From JBALVT01 sp045110675 (GTDB lineage: Bacteria > Pseudomonadota > Gammaproteobacteria > Pseudomonadales > Halieaceae), in contig JBGCGJ010000018.1 in assembly GCA_045110675.1 (NCBI GenBank), positions 53,397 through 117,396 of the forward strand: a stretch of DNA of 64,000 nucleotides, given 5' to 3'. The position numbers and the translations under genes were made by a program. The notes below the pieces were generated by a model. The model was not told the origin of the DNA. It saw nothing but the letters and a program-made list of their open reading frames with translations, and did no database searches. Each line of letters starts with the position of its first letter. Position 1 is the stretch's first letter. Shown piece after piece: positions 52,983 through 62,220 of this stretch.

Positions 52983-54656
52983 ATGAGTAAGAGCGATATC
53001 GAGATAGCCCGTGAGGCGACGACGCGCCCGATCATGGAGATAGGGGAGCGGCTTGGCATACCCACTGAGCAAATGATTCCCTACGGCCATACTAAAGCCA
53101 AAATAAACCTGGACTACCTCGAGCAGCTCCAAGACCGCCCGAACGGCAAGCTTATCCTGGTCACAGCTATGAGTCCCACTCCCGCGGGGGAAGGTAAAAC
53201 AACCACTGCCATTGGGTTGGCGGATGCCTTAAATCGCATCGGCAAGCAAACTACCGTCTGTCTGCGTGAGCCGAGCTTGGGTCCCTGCTTCGGTATGAAG
53301 GGGGGCGCGGCCGGAGGAGGTTATGCGCAAGTGGTCCCTATGGAGGACATCAACTTGCACTTTACCGGCGATATGCACGCCATCGGTGCCGCGCATAATT
53401 TGCTGGCAGCGTTGATTGATAACTATGTGCATTGGAGCAATGAAATTCGCTTGGACTTGCGCAGAGTGACCTGGCGGAGGGTGGTAGATATCAATGACCG
53501 CCAATTGAGGCAGATAACAACCGGCGTGGGCGGCCCCGCCAATGGCTATCCCATGGAGGGCGGGTTTGATATTACAGTGGCTTCAGAAGTAATGGCCATT
53601 TTCTGTTTGTCTCGCAACCTCAAGGATTTACAGGAGCGCTTGAATAAAATTGTCATCGGTTACACACGAGATGGTGCCACGGTAACCGCCTCTGAAGTGA
53701 ACGGTTCGGGCGCGATGACAGTGTTATTAAAAGATGCGCTCGCGCCAAATCTCGTTCAGACATTGGAGAACAACCCCGCGTTTATTCACGGCGGGCCCTT
53801 TGCCAATATCGCCCATGGCTGTAACTCAGTCATCGCTACGGAAACCGCCTTAAAGTTGAGTGACTACGTTGTAACAGAGGCGGGTTTTGGCGCAGATCTG
53901 GGTGCTGAGAAATTCTTTAACATTAAGTGCCGAAAGTCCGGATTGAAACCGGATGCAGCGGTCGTAGTCGCAACCGTTCGCGCTCTTAAAATGCATGGCG
54001 GAGTCGCCAAGGATGATCTCACCACCGAAAATGTTGATGCAGTGCGCAAAGGATTGGAGAATTTGGGACGACACATTCGTAATACGGGGCAATACGGTAT
54101 TCCGGTCACCGTTGCGATCAATCACTTTGTCAGTGATACCCAAGCCGAGATGGAACTTATTTTTGATTACGTAGCAAAGCATGGTGCCAAAGCGCATGTG
54201 TGTAAGCACTGGGCGGAGGGAGGTACCGGCGCGACGAGTTTGGCAGAGACCGTAGCGAGCCTGACAGAGTCCGGAGCTTCGCAATTTCGCAATTTGTATG
54301 ATGAAGACATGACCCTTTGGGAGAAGACACGCCATATAGCGCGTTCTGTTTACGGAGCGGATGACATTTCTGCGGATAAGAAAATTCGCGATCAGTTTCG
54401 CAAGTTTCAGAGTGATGGCTACGGTCACTTCCCCATTTGTATCGCGAAAACGCAATACAGCTTTTCCTCAGATCCGAAGCTGTTGGGAGCACCCAGTCAT
54501 CATCATCTCAATATTCGCGAGCTTGTACTGGCCGCAGGTGCGGAGTTTCTTGTGGTAGTCTGCGGGGATGTGATGCGAATGCCCGGATTGCCGAGAGTGC
54601 CCGCAGCTAACTCGATTTATGTGAATGACACTGGGCAAATAGAAGGTCTATTCTGA
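52983..54656 (+). CDS. fhs: Formate-tetrahydrofolate ligase
   Basis: ATP-dependent formation of 10-formyl-THF from formate in one-carbon metabolism. About 557 residues, the normal length. P-loop TPAGEGKTTTAIGLADAL, then LREPSLGPCFGMKGGAAGGG, HFTGDMHAIGAAHNLLAA and the C-terminal DVMRMPGLPRVPAA. I start at ATG 52983 (MSKSDIE), with GAGAGG upstream. The next gene follows without a gap, so the two are co-transcribed. Confidence 0.95.
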   Translation: MSKSDIEIAREATTRPIMEIGERLGIPTEQMIPYGHTKAKINLDYLEQLQDRPNGKLILVTAMSPTPAGEGKTTTAIGLADALNRIGKQTTVCLREPSLGPCFGMKGGAAGGGYAQVVPMEDINLHFTGDMHAIGAAHNLLAALIDNYVHWSNEIRLDLRRVTWRRVVDINDRQLRQITTGVGGPANGYPMEGGFDITVASEVMAIFCLSRNLKDLQERLNKIVIGYTRDGATVTASEVNGSGAMTVLLKDALAPNLVQTLENNPAFIHGGPFANIAHGCNSVIATETALKLSDYVVTEAGFGADLGAEKFFNIKCRKSGLKPDAAVVVATVRALKMHGGVAKDDLTTENVDAVRKGLENLGRHIRNTGQYGIPVTVAINHFVSDTQAEMELIFDYVAKHGAKAHVCKHWAEGGTGATSLAETVASLTESGASQFRNLYDEDMTLWEKTRHIARSVYGADDISADKKIRDQFRKFQSDGYGHFPICIAKTQYSFSSDPKLLGAPSHHHLNIRELVLAAGAEFLVVVCGDVMRMPGLPRVPAANSIYVNDTGQIEGLF

Positions 54657-55601
54657 ATGGAGAAACAACGAGGGTGTGTGAACACCAAGCTCGGCGGCTG
54701 CCTGTTGCTCTGCCTGGCCTTTGTGTGTTCCTCCAGTATGTGGGCGACAGCCGCTGATAAGACCGCCTTGGTATTTCAATCCGACTTCGGTCTAAAGGAC
54801 GGAGCTGTTTCGGCGATGAAAGGCGTGGCATTCTCGGTGGATTCCTCGCTACCGCTGTTTGACTTAACTCATGAAATTCCTGCCTACAATGTTTGGGAAG
54901 CTTCCTACCGCTTCTTTCAATCATCTGCCTACTGGCCGGTGGGAACTGTATTTGTCAGCGTAGTTGATCCAGGCGTAGGCACGAAAAGAAAGTCAGTGGT
55001 TTTGAAAACCAAGGCCGGATACTACTTTGTTACCCCAGACAACGGCACGCTAACACTGGTGGCCGAGCAGCAGGGAATTGACGCCGTTCGTGAAATTGAT
55101 GAGTCGGTAAATCGAATCCCGGGTTCGACTGACTCACACACCTTCCACGGTAGAGATGTCTATGCCTACACCGGCGCGAGATTAGCGGCAGGTGTCATCA
55201 GCTTCACTGAGGTTGGGCCAGCACACTCCAACACGGTTGTCTCGATAGAGTACCAAAAAGCTAAAGTAGAAAATGGCTCGGTGTATGGCAATCTGCCAAT
55301 TCTGGATGTGCAGTATGGAAACGTTTGGACCAGTATCCATCAGGATCTATTGAAAGAAGCGCGTATCGAATTGGGTGATATGGTGTGTATTGCGATCTAT
55401 GAAGGGGATGCCTTAAGACTCGAGCTTGAGGTTCCCTATGTCGAATCCTTTGGAGCCGTGGCACTGGGGCAACCTCTACTGTATGTGAACAGTTTGTTGA
55501 ACGTTTCCTTGGCGCTCAACCAGGATAGTTTTGCACAGCGCTACGCCATCGAGTCGGGTGCGCTGTGGAAGATCGAGCTGAAGGACTGTGCTATTGAATG
55601 A
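54657..55601 (+). CDS. SAM-hydroxide adenosyltransferase (DUF62) family protein with signal peptide
   Basis: 314 residues. The family (fluorinase/chlorinase relatives) uses a halide or, in most members, hydroxide to cleave S-adenosylmethionine to adenosine and methionine. Conserved parts are VFQSDFGLKDGAVSAMKGV, LTHEIPAYNVWEA, VSVVDPGVGTKRKSV, TPDNGTLTLV and FHGRDVYAYTGARLA. Unusual is the N-terminus: basic residues, then a hydrophobic segment (LLLCLAFVCSSSMWATA) ending in a typical ATA cleavage site, which would put it in the periplasm. The start is ATG 54657, directly after fhs; a GTG seven codons later also leaves the signal intact. Confidence 0.85.
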   Translation: MEKQRGCVNTKLGGCLLLCLAFVCSSSMWATAADKTALVFQSDFGLKDGAVSAMKGVAFSVDSSLPLFDLTHEIPAYNVWEASYRFFQSSAYWPVGTVFVSVVDPGVGTKRKSVVLKTKAGYYFVTPDNGTLTLVAEQQGIDAVREIDESVNRIPGSTDSHTFHGRDVYAYTGARLAAGVISFTEVGPAHSNTVVSIEYQKAKVENGSVYGNLPILDVQYGNVWTSIHQDLLKEARIELGDMVCIAIYEGDALRLELEVPYVESFGAVALGQPLLYVNSLLNVSLALNQDSFAQRYAIESGALWKIELKDCAIE

Positions 55602-55641
55602 ACGTTCGATGCTCTCACAGATAAAAGCCGAACCTTTTCCT

Positions 55642-56826
55642 CTAGCGGTTTCTTCCAAGTTTCTCGTGGGCAGTTACCCAGTCGTTTTCGCCGGTTTCCT
55701 TATCGGTACGCGCAGCAGAAGTGAGTGAAAGTTCCCCTGCCATAACGACGCCCGCCGCAATTTCCAGCAACTTGTAAGCTTTACCCTTACCGTAGCAATC
55801 CATGAGTTCCAGACACTCGCGCTGGGTGGCCAAACTGGTACCGCCCCCATAGCTCGCCATTATCAGTGCGGGCATTGTAATAGAATACTTAAGGTCACCA
55901 CTGGTGGTGATATAACTGTAGACACTGCACTGATTCGCCTCGCCAATGTTGGCCATGTCTTGGCCTGTTGCCATAAACAGGGCCGCGAGGCCGTTAGCCG
56001 GGTGAGCGGCATTGTTAGATGCACCGGTTAAGAATGCCGCGAGGGTGCCGATGGACATACCCGCGTGAAGTTGTTCGGGAGTTGTGCGCAACACGTCCTT
56101 GAGTACTTGCCTTGGCAGGGTAATTTCGGCGGTAACCTTTCGACCTCGACCTTTTAAGGAATTGACAAAAGAGGTTTTTTTCTCAGAATCCATTCCCCCC
56201 GACAATCCATAGCTGCGTAGCTTGGGGTACTGCGCGCGTATCCACTCGCAGGCGACATAGGTGGCCTTGCCCGTCATATTTTGGCCTGCTGCATCGCCGG
56301 TGCTGTAGTCGAAGCGGGTGTAGACCATGCCGTGTGCGGGATACTGCTCAATCTCCAAAAGTTTGCCGACCGATGTCGTTGATTCCGCCTGCGCTTTCAC
56401 CGCTTCGAAATTGTCCTTCAGCCAGATCCCGAAATCTCGGGCTTCTCTGGCATCTCGGAACATAAACACTGGCGCACGCTGCATAGCTTCACTGACGACG
56501 GTGCACATGACGCCGCCGCTTTCTCGTATAGCACGCATGCCGCGGTTGTAGCTGGCGATCAATGTGCCCTCGATAGTGGCCATGGGTACGTAAAACTCAC
56601 CTTGGGCATGCTCGCCATTGACTACCAGAGGTCCGGCAACGCCGATGGGTAGCTGTGCAACGCCAAACAGATTCTCGCAATTGCCCTCCATGGTTTCGGG
56701 GTCAAAGGTGAAATCTTTGGTGTGGTTAAGTTTGGTACCTGTTTTTGCCTCCAGAAACTGCTGGCGCTCGGAGATGATTTCACTGGTGTAGTCGTTGTCG
56801 TTGCTGCGAGGGATTTTGTTGCTCAT
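55642..56826 (-). CDS. Hydroxymethylglutaryl-CoA reductase, class I-like
   Basis: Four-electron reduction of HMG-CoA to mevalonate, or the reverse. 394 residues. Family motifs are ENLFGVAQLPIGVAGP, MATIEGTLIAS with the catalytic Glu, DAAGQNMTGKA, the SEKKTSFVN Lys region, NNAAHPANGLAALFMATGQD and ASYGGGTSLATQ with the glycine-rich loop; the C-terminal AHEKLGRNR holds the catalytic His. The long catalytic domain with these motifs is more like the class I enzymes than class II. The rest of the mevalonate pathway is not in this window. Confidence 0.9.
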   Translation of the reverse strand: MSNKIPRSNDNDYTSEIISERQQFLEAKTGTKLNHTKDFTFDPETMEGNCENLFGVAQLPIGVAGPLVVNGEHAQGEFYVPMATIEGTLIASYNRGMRAIRESGGVMCTVVSEAMQRAPVFMFRDAREARDFGIWLKDNFEAVKAQAESTTSVGKLLEIEQYPAHGMVYTRFDYSTGDAAGQNMTGKATYVACEWIRAQYPKLRSYGLSGGMDSEKKTSFVNSLKGRGRKVTAEITLPRQVLKDVLRTTPEQLHAGMSIGTLAAFLTGASNNAAHPANGLAALFMATGQDMANIGEANQCSVYSYITTSGDLKYSITMPALIMASYGGGTSLATQRECLELMDCYGKGKAYKLLEIAAGVVMAGELSLTSAARTDKETGENDWVTAHEKLGRNR

Positions 56827-56923
56827 GAGTGTTTCCTTCTAGGGAAGAGGTCGCGCCGAATCGCCTGTGGCTAGACAAGCATAGTCTATATTTGATCGAC
56901 GTTTGCGTGACGGTCGGGAATAC

Positions 56924-56941
56924 GAGCCCCTGGCGGGGCTC
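56924..56941 (-). terminator. Hairpin after the GST gene
   Basis: Perfect 7-bp stem GAGCCCC / GGGGCTC with a four-base loop, downstream of the minus-strand GST gene. No U-run follows, so it is only a possible terminator. Confidence 0.3.
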
Positions 56942-56965
56942 TGGATTGGATATTAAAAAGTTCAG

Positions 56966-57619
56966 TTAGCTGGCGTTTTGCATGCTTGCCAGTGTTTGGC
57001 TCTCTTCATCCAGGATAGCAGCAACCAGGGCGTGGGACTTTACGCGTTCCATAAAAGCGCCTGTTATAGGCCATGTCTTGGCGTCGATGGCGAAACTCGC
57101 GTATCCGGCGTTTACGAAAGGTGATGCGATGGAAATATCTGCTGCACCCAGGTCGCCAAACAAAAAGCCTTGCTCGGGTAGTTCGCCTTCCAGGTATTTC
57201 AATAGTTTTGGCATGTTGTCATTGAGAAGCTCGCTGACTCGCTCTTCATCGACCGGTTGCTTCATCATCATTGGTCGCATAACGCGGTGAAAAAATAGTC
57301 CTGCCGCAGATTCAGATAATACCGAACCTGCATACTCCTCATACCAGTCAGCGCGGGCTTTTTGGGCGGCATCAGTGGGGTAAACCGGAATCTCCGGGTA
57401 GGCATTTTCGAGGTAGCGCGAAAGAACTTTCGAATCGGAGATCTTCAATTCACCATCGCGCATGGCTGGGATTTTGCCCAGAGGACTGACCTTGGCAAGC
57501 TCTTCATCATTCGACCAGGGCATTGATTGGACGTATTCGTATTGCAGATTTTTAAGGGCCAACACGACCCGAACTTTACGGACAAAGGGGGACAGCGAAG
57601 CGCCGTACAGTGTAATCAT
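56966..57619 (-). CDS. Glutathione S-transferase family protein
   Basis: 217 residues. N-terminal thioredoxin-like half (TLYGASLSPFVRKVRVVLALKNL; PLGKIPAMRDGELKISDSKVLSRYL) and helical C-terminal half with FGDLGAADISIASPFV. It carries an active Ser in the SPFVRKV motif, as in many beta/theta-type GSTs. Between the lipoprotein gene and the HMG-CoA reductase gene, all on the minus strand but with gaps. Substrate unknown. Confidence 0.9.
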   Translation of the reverse strand: MITLYGASLSPFVRKVRVVLALKNLQYEYVQSMPWSNDEELAKVSPLGKIPAMRDGELKISDSKVLSRYLENAYPEIPVYPTDAAQKARADWYEEYAGSVLSESAAGLFFHRVMRPMMMKQPVDEERVSELLNDNMPKLLKYLEGELPEQGFLFGDLGAADISIASPFVNAGYASFAIDAKTWPITGAFMERVKSHALVAAILDEESQTLASMQNAS

Positions 57620-57647
57620 AGTTTTTTCTCTGTGTCTGGAAGATGGT

Positions 57648-59288
57648 TCAGGGTAATTGCTGGTAGGTGTTGGACAGGTTGTCCGTCACTACTCGGGCGA
57701 TTCCGTCAACTGTACTTAGATTCAATGGAAATGCCAATGTCCGGGTGAGAAAACGCCATCCCGCAGGGAGGGCTAGCCGCTCTCCGAGTGTTGCTAGTTC
57801 ACTGAGTTGCAAATCTTCGTCCAGGATGCGGCTGAAAGACTGCATGATATAGCGATTACCCTCCGGATCGTGCAGTTCGTAAATTTGTCGACCAGCAACG
57901 TATCCAAACACAGTATCGCGAGATACTTCGGCTACTTTGTAGGCAGAGTTTTCGTTTTCGTTATCCAGCGAGCCGCCCTGTGGAAGCAGAACACTCGCCG
58001 CCAGTCGCATATCAATGTCTCCGAAAGATTCAACGGTCTGTTCCTCGAGCACATCACCATTGTTGATGATGGTGTCCAGCACCCAGAATCGTGGCCCGTT
58101 CAAAAGAGCGCGTAGAACACCAAACTCTGCGGCGATTGCTTCGCTGTCCAGCGCTTCCCAGAGTGCTTGTGGACAAAAGTTTAAACCGAGACTGTTGTAT
58201 ACATCCGCCCGCACTCGGCCTGAGTCGAGCGACGCCAACAACACCTCACAGTAGCGTAAGTTATATAAAAAACCGGCCTGGGGTTCAGGGATCATCGACT
58301 CAGCCATTTCTGAGACGTTCACCAGCGTGTTTTCAACCCCTGCCTCTTTGTGGATTAACACGTCCTCGGTCTCGTTGCTCAGGGCAAAAATTCGCAAAAA
58401 GGCATCGCGGCTGGCATAGCGCACCATAGCCGCCTGCTCCCAGCCGATATCGTCCCTGGTAAGTACGATATCGATATCCATTACCAGGGAGGGGTAGGAG
58501 CTGTAGGCTAGCAACCTGGGAATGATGGCACTGCCATAAATTTCGTTCGCTTCTTTGCCGCTCAGGTCGCTCTCGCGTCCGTCGGGATAATTGGCCTCGT
58601 CATAGAAATCGATTAGGTTCACCATCCAGAACGGATCTGGATTGTCGGAGACGATCATATCGATAATAACTTGCGGGTCGGATTCCAGTCTGCTGGCCTT
58701 GGAGGATTGTTGTTCGAGCAGTGCCTGGGCCTGTGTTTTGTCCAAGTTTAGTAGACTGGAATCAGAAAAACTGCCCATGGGTTCAAACGGCAGAGCAGTC
58801 TCGCGACCCAACACCCAGGCGTGATCGCTTGTCGCCTGAAACAGCGTTTCCATGGCATCGGTAAATGCCTGGCTGTTAATGGTATCCAGCAGCATCAAGA
58901 TGTTGGGGAACTCGATAAGCCTGACATCGCTATAAGGCCTCTCTCCGATGAGTTCGGCGACAATCGTGCTGGCAAACTTTTGTTCTGCTGAGGCGGCTTC
59001 CCAGACCGGCGCGATCTGCGACTCATAGCTAGCGAACATTTCCTCCTTCGAGACCTGGATCAACTGCATCAGGGTCACGGGGCTGGAGGCATCTTCGTAA
59101 TCGAGAATGCTCTGCATCGCCTGGTCGGTGAAGACACTCTCCAGGGGGCCGAATTGCGCCCGTAACAATTGGGCCTCGGTTTTTGGCACAACGGGTTCGA
59201 TGCTTCTGCGATCAGAGCTATCTGAGCAGCCTAGAAGCGTAGACAGACATAGAACGGAAACCAGATTTCCTGTTGTAAGTTTCCGCAT
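57648..59288 (-). CDS. Three-part lipoprotein with two DUF1330-like domains
   Basis: About 546 residues. Lipoprotein signal with lipobox STLLGC near the N-terminus. Two regions look like tandem DUF1330/dimeric-alpha-beta-barrel domains: one at about 70-170 (VTLMQLIQVSKEEMFASYES; ERPYSDVRLIEFPN) and one at about 210-330 (WMVNLIDFYDEANYPDGRES; AAMVRYASRDAFLRIFAL). The C-terminal ~190 residues (LNGPRFWVLDTI, DPEGNRYIMQSFSRI, LPAGWRFLTRTL, ending NTYQ) form a separate unit that I do not recognise by name. I take ATG 59288, eight bases after GGAGG; an ATG six bases earlier is too close. Role unknown. Confidence 0.6.
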   Translation of the reverse strand: MRKLTTGNLVSVLCLSTLLGCSDSSDRRSIEPVVPKTEAQLLRAQFGPLESVFTDQAMQSILDYEDASSPVTLMQLIQVSKEEMFASYESQIAPVWEAASAEQKFASTIVAELIGERPYSDVRLIEFPNILMLLDTINSQAFTDAMETLFQATSDHAWVLGRETALPFEPMGSFSDSSLLNLDKTQAQALLEQQSSKASRLESDPQVIIDMIVSDNPDPFWMVNLIDFYDEANYPDGRESDLSGKEANEIYGSAIIPRLLAYSSYPSLVMDIDIVLTRDDIGWEQAAMVRYASRDAFLRIFALSNETEDVLIHKEAGVENTLVNVSEMAESMIPEPQAGFLYNLRYCEVLLASLDSGRVRADVYNSLGLNFCPQALWEALDSEAIAAEFGVLRALLNGPRFWVLDTIINNGDVLEEQTVESFGDIDMRLAASVLLPQGGSLDNENENSAYKVAEVSRDTVFGYVAGRQIYELHDPEGNRYIMQSFSRILDEDLQLSELATLGERLALPAGWRFLTRTLAFPLNLSTVDGIARVVTDNLSNTYQQLP

Positions 59289-59510
59289 TTTCATACCCTC
59301 CAATTTGGACCTTTTTCAAGGTGCACTGCATTCCTGTAGCGACTAATTTTGACACAGCTTCCTATTGAAATGCCCATTTCACTACCGATATTTACGCGGA
59401 CGAGAAAATCTATTGGTAATCTTGCCAGGATCAAATCAGAAGTGGTTGAACTTGGAGCGATAGGCGCATATTGTGTGCATTCTCTAAATAAACCCAAAAG
59501 AAGAGAGAGT

Positions 59511-62153
59511 ATGAAAAAATCCCAAAGCATGCCGTTATTCCGGCGAACACTTCTTGCCTCTGCAATTGCTCCTTTAGCTCTGACCCTCACGCCTGCCGTG
59601 ACTGCTCAAGATCTTGAGGAAGTCTTTGTCACTGGTTCCTATATCAAATCTTCCCCTTCTGACGCGGCCTCGCCCGTCGACGTTGTGGATAACGAGTACA
59701 TCAACCGCAGTGGTGCATTTACGGTTGGTGAGATCACCGCCAAGTTGAGTGTAAACTCCGGTTCGGAAAACCAGGCCGATTCGTTTACCTCTGGAGCCAC
59801 TCAAGGTACCAGTAACGTCAACCTGCGTGGTCTTGGTTTGAGCTCCACTTTGGTGCTAGTCAATGGTAGGCGGCAAACGATTGCTGCGACACTAGCCAAT
59901 GACGGCAGCGTTTTTGTTGATACCAGTACTATTCCTGTCGCCGCCCTGGAGCGGGTAGAAATTTTGAAGGAGGGTGCAGCCTCGGCCTACGGTTCCGATG
60001 CGGTAGCCGGTGTTGTGAACTACATACTCAAGAAAGATTTCGATGGCTTCGAAGTGAATGGTGGCTATCAAACTACTAAGGATGACAATCAAGACACCAC
60101 AGAGGCCAGTTTTTTGTGGGGCTTTGGTAACGACCAAACTCGGGTAAACATAGCGGGCGCAATTTTGCGTCAGGATCCACTGAGCGTAGCAGACCGGCCG
60201 TTTATTGCCGACAATGCGATCAGTACTCTGGGTCGTTCCTTTATTCTGCTTGGGCCTGATTCTGTCGCCTCCGGCGATTATGCGGGAACGTATTCTCCAG
60301 GCGAGAACGTGCCCGATCCCAACTGTGATGCCAATGGAGGAATACTTATTCCGCAGGCCTCTGGGTCGCGCTGTGGCTTCTTTTATGGGCCTCGTTTTAA
60401 TATCGTCAACGAGGAAGAGCGCAATCAAGTGTATGCCAATGTGGTACACGACTTCTCGGACTCACTGACCCTTACCGCCGAACTGGGTTACACAGAGCAC
60501 GAAGTGTTGGACAACCCACAATCACCCACGTACCCCAACCTTTCCTTCCCGGTTGTCCTGCCGGGACAGGCTGGCAGCCCATTTAATGTGCCGGTAGTTT
60601 GGTTGGGACGACCACTGGGATCTGATTTCCCATCGCCTGATGCTCCTCGTGAAAATGAGACTTGGCGCGCGGTACTTGAACTCGATGGTTCATTTAACGA
60701 TAACTGGGCTTGGAACGGTGCCATCACCTACAGCACTAACGAACGAGAAACCATTCAACCCGACACAATCAGTTCTCGATTGAACAATGCTTTGGCGGGT
60801 AATGGGGGTGTAAGCGGTACTGAGACGTTTAATATTTTCGACTCTTCGGCAAATAGTGCGTCGCTAGTCGACTTTATTAGTGTAGATACCGTCACCAATC
60901 GTGAGACTGAACTGATGGTATTCGATTTCGTCACCTCTGGTGACTTGTTTGAGATGGATGCGGGCAGCGTCGGTTTCGCCGCGGGTGTGCAGTATCGCGA
61001 CGAGAGTTATGAGGTGAGCCGCAACGAGATCTATACGCAAACAATTGACCCGAATACCGGGGCTATTATTCCAGTAGATCTGATCTTCCTGGGTGGTGGT
61101 TTGCCAGTTGATGAGGACCGCAACTCCTATGCGGCTTTTGCAGAGATGCAGATTCCTTTGACCGAAACATTGGACGTCAATGTCGCTGTCAGATATGAGG
61201 ATCTTGAAACTGACTCAAGCGTTGATCCAAAACTTTCGGTACGGTGGCAGGCAACAGAAGAGTTAGTGTTACGCGGTTCGGTATCCACCGCTTTCCGTGA
61301 ACCTTCATTGTCGCAGTTCACCTCTCTGGAAACATCTCTGCAGGGTATTCAGGATTTTAACCCTGATGGCACACCCAAAGGCGGAGTTGCTTTTATCAGA
61401 GTATCTTCTGCCGGTAATGAGGACCTGGATCCAGAGGAGTCAACCAACTACAACTTTGGCGCGATTTGGTCTCCCACCGATAACTTCGACATGCGTATTG
61501 ACTACTGGCTGTTTGAGTATGAAGACGTTATTACCATTGAAAGTGCTCAGGGTAAGATCATTAACGATCTAAACGGCCCTGACATTCTTCGACTCGATGG
61601 CGACAACAGTCAGTTGACCGGGATTATCACCAACTATTTCAACGCGGCGAGCGTGGATACGGATGGTATAGACCTTGCGATGAATTACTATATTCCCAGC
61701 AGTGCGGGTGAATTTGGTATTCATTTCACGGGTACTCATACGCTCAGTTATGAAATCCCCGATCCCAGTGGTGGTACGCAGGATGTAGCGGGTTTGTTTA
61801 ACCACGACAACTTCGCTCGCTCTATTCCAGAGACTAAAGCCAATCTTTCGTTTGATTGGGCGAAGGATAACCACTCAGCGGCGTTAATTGCCTACTATGT
61901 AGACAGCTACAAGACGACGCGAGCTGTGCCTGCTGGCGCCAGTGCTAACATCGACGAATGGGTTACGGTAGATTTACAATATGCCTACAACTTTGATTTT
62001 GATGACAGTGCCGCAGTAGTTACCGTTGGCATCAAGAATGTCTTTGATGAAGAGCCGCCGACTGTTTATGACTCTGTTAACTTCAGCTATGACCCCAAGC
62101 ATCACGATCCACGCGGTCAGCTATTCTACGTGAGAGCCAAGTATCGGTTCTAA
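59511..62153 (+). CDS. TonB-dependent outer-membrane receptor
   Basis: About 880 residues. Signal peptide ending around VTAQ, TonB box-like EEVFVTGS just after, then the plug domain (LRGLGLSSTLVLVNGRRQT; ERVEILKEGAASAYGSDAVAGVVNYILKK) and a beta-barrel ending in the C-terminal YVRAKYRF. Ligand unknown; this subtype (plug beginning VTGSYIK) is common in marine bacteria. I start at ATG 59511, after AGAGAGAG; a longer frame from 59349 would precede the signal peptide. The spacer 59304-59510 has no other obvious gene. Confidence 0.93.
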   Translation: MKKSQSMPLFRRTLLASAIAPLALTLTPAVTAQDLEEVFVTGSYIKSSPSDAASPVDVVDNEYINRSGAFTVGEITAKLSVNSGSENQADSFTSGATQGTSNVNLRGLGLSSTLVLVNGRRQTIAATLANDGSVFVDTSTIPVAALERVEILKEGAASAYGSDAVAGVVNYILKKDFDGFEVNGGYQTTKDDNQDTTEASFLWGFGNDQTRVNIAGAILRQDPLSVADRPFIADNAISTLGRSFILLGPDSVASGDYAGTYSPGENVPDPNCDANGGILIPQASGSRCGFFYGPRFNIVNEEERNQVYANVVHDFSDSLTLTAELGYTEHEVLDNPQSPTYPNLSFPVVLPGQAGSPFNVPVVWLGRPLGSDFPSPDAPRENETWRAVLELDGSFNDNWAWNGAITYSTNERETIQPDTISSRLNNALAGNGGVSGTETFNIFDSSANSASLVDFISVDTVTNRETELMVFDFVTSGDLFEMDAGSVGFAAGVQYRDESYEVSRNEIYTQTIDPNTGAIIPVDLIFLGGGLPVDEDRNSYAAFAEMQIPLTETLDVNVAVRYEDLETDSSVDPKLSVRWQATEELVLRGSVSTAFREPSLSQFTSLETSLQGIQDFNPDGTPKGGVAFIRVSSAGNEDLDPEESTNYNFGAIWSPTDNFDMRIDYWLFEYEDVITIESAQGKIINDLNGPDILRLDGDNSQLTGIITNYFNAASVDTDGIDLAMNYYIPSSAGEFGIHFTGTHTLSYEIPDPSGGTQDVAGLFNHDNFARSIPETKANLSFDWAKDNHSAALIAYYVDSYKTTRAVPAGASANIDEWVTVDLQYAYNFDFDDSAAVVTVGIKNVFDEEPPTVYDSVNFSYDPKHHDPRGQLFYVRAKYRF

Positions 62154-62186
62154 GTAGGTGTTAGTTTGAGTTAAACACTGAAACTT

Positions 62187-62220
62187 AAAAGGCCAGTTCT
62201 TCGGGACTGGCCTTTTTTTT
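62187..62220 (+). terminator. Terminator after the TonB-dependent receptor
   Basis: Seven-bp stem GGCCAGT / ACTGGCC with an eight-base loop, flanked by A before and eight T after. The TAA of the TetR gene lies in the T run, so it also serves the convergent gene. Confidence 0.85.

Noticed and set aside
53850..54455. 201-codon minus-strand frame
   Set aside because: Antisense to fhs.
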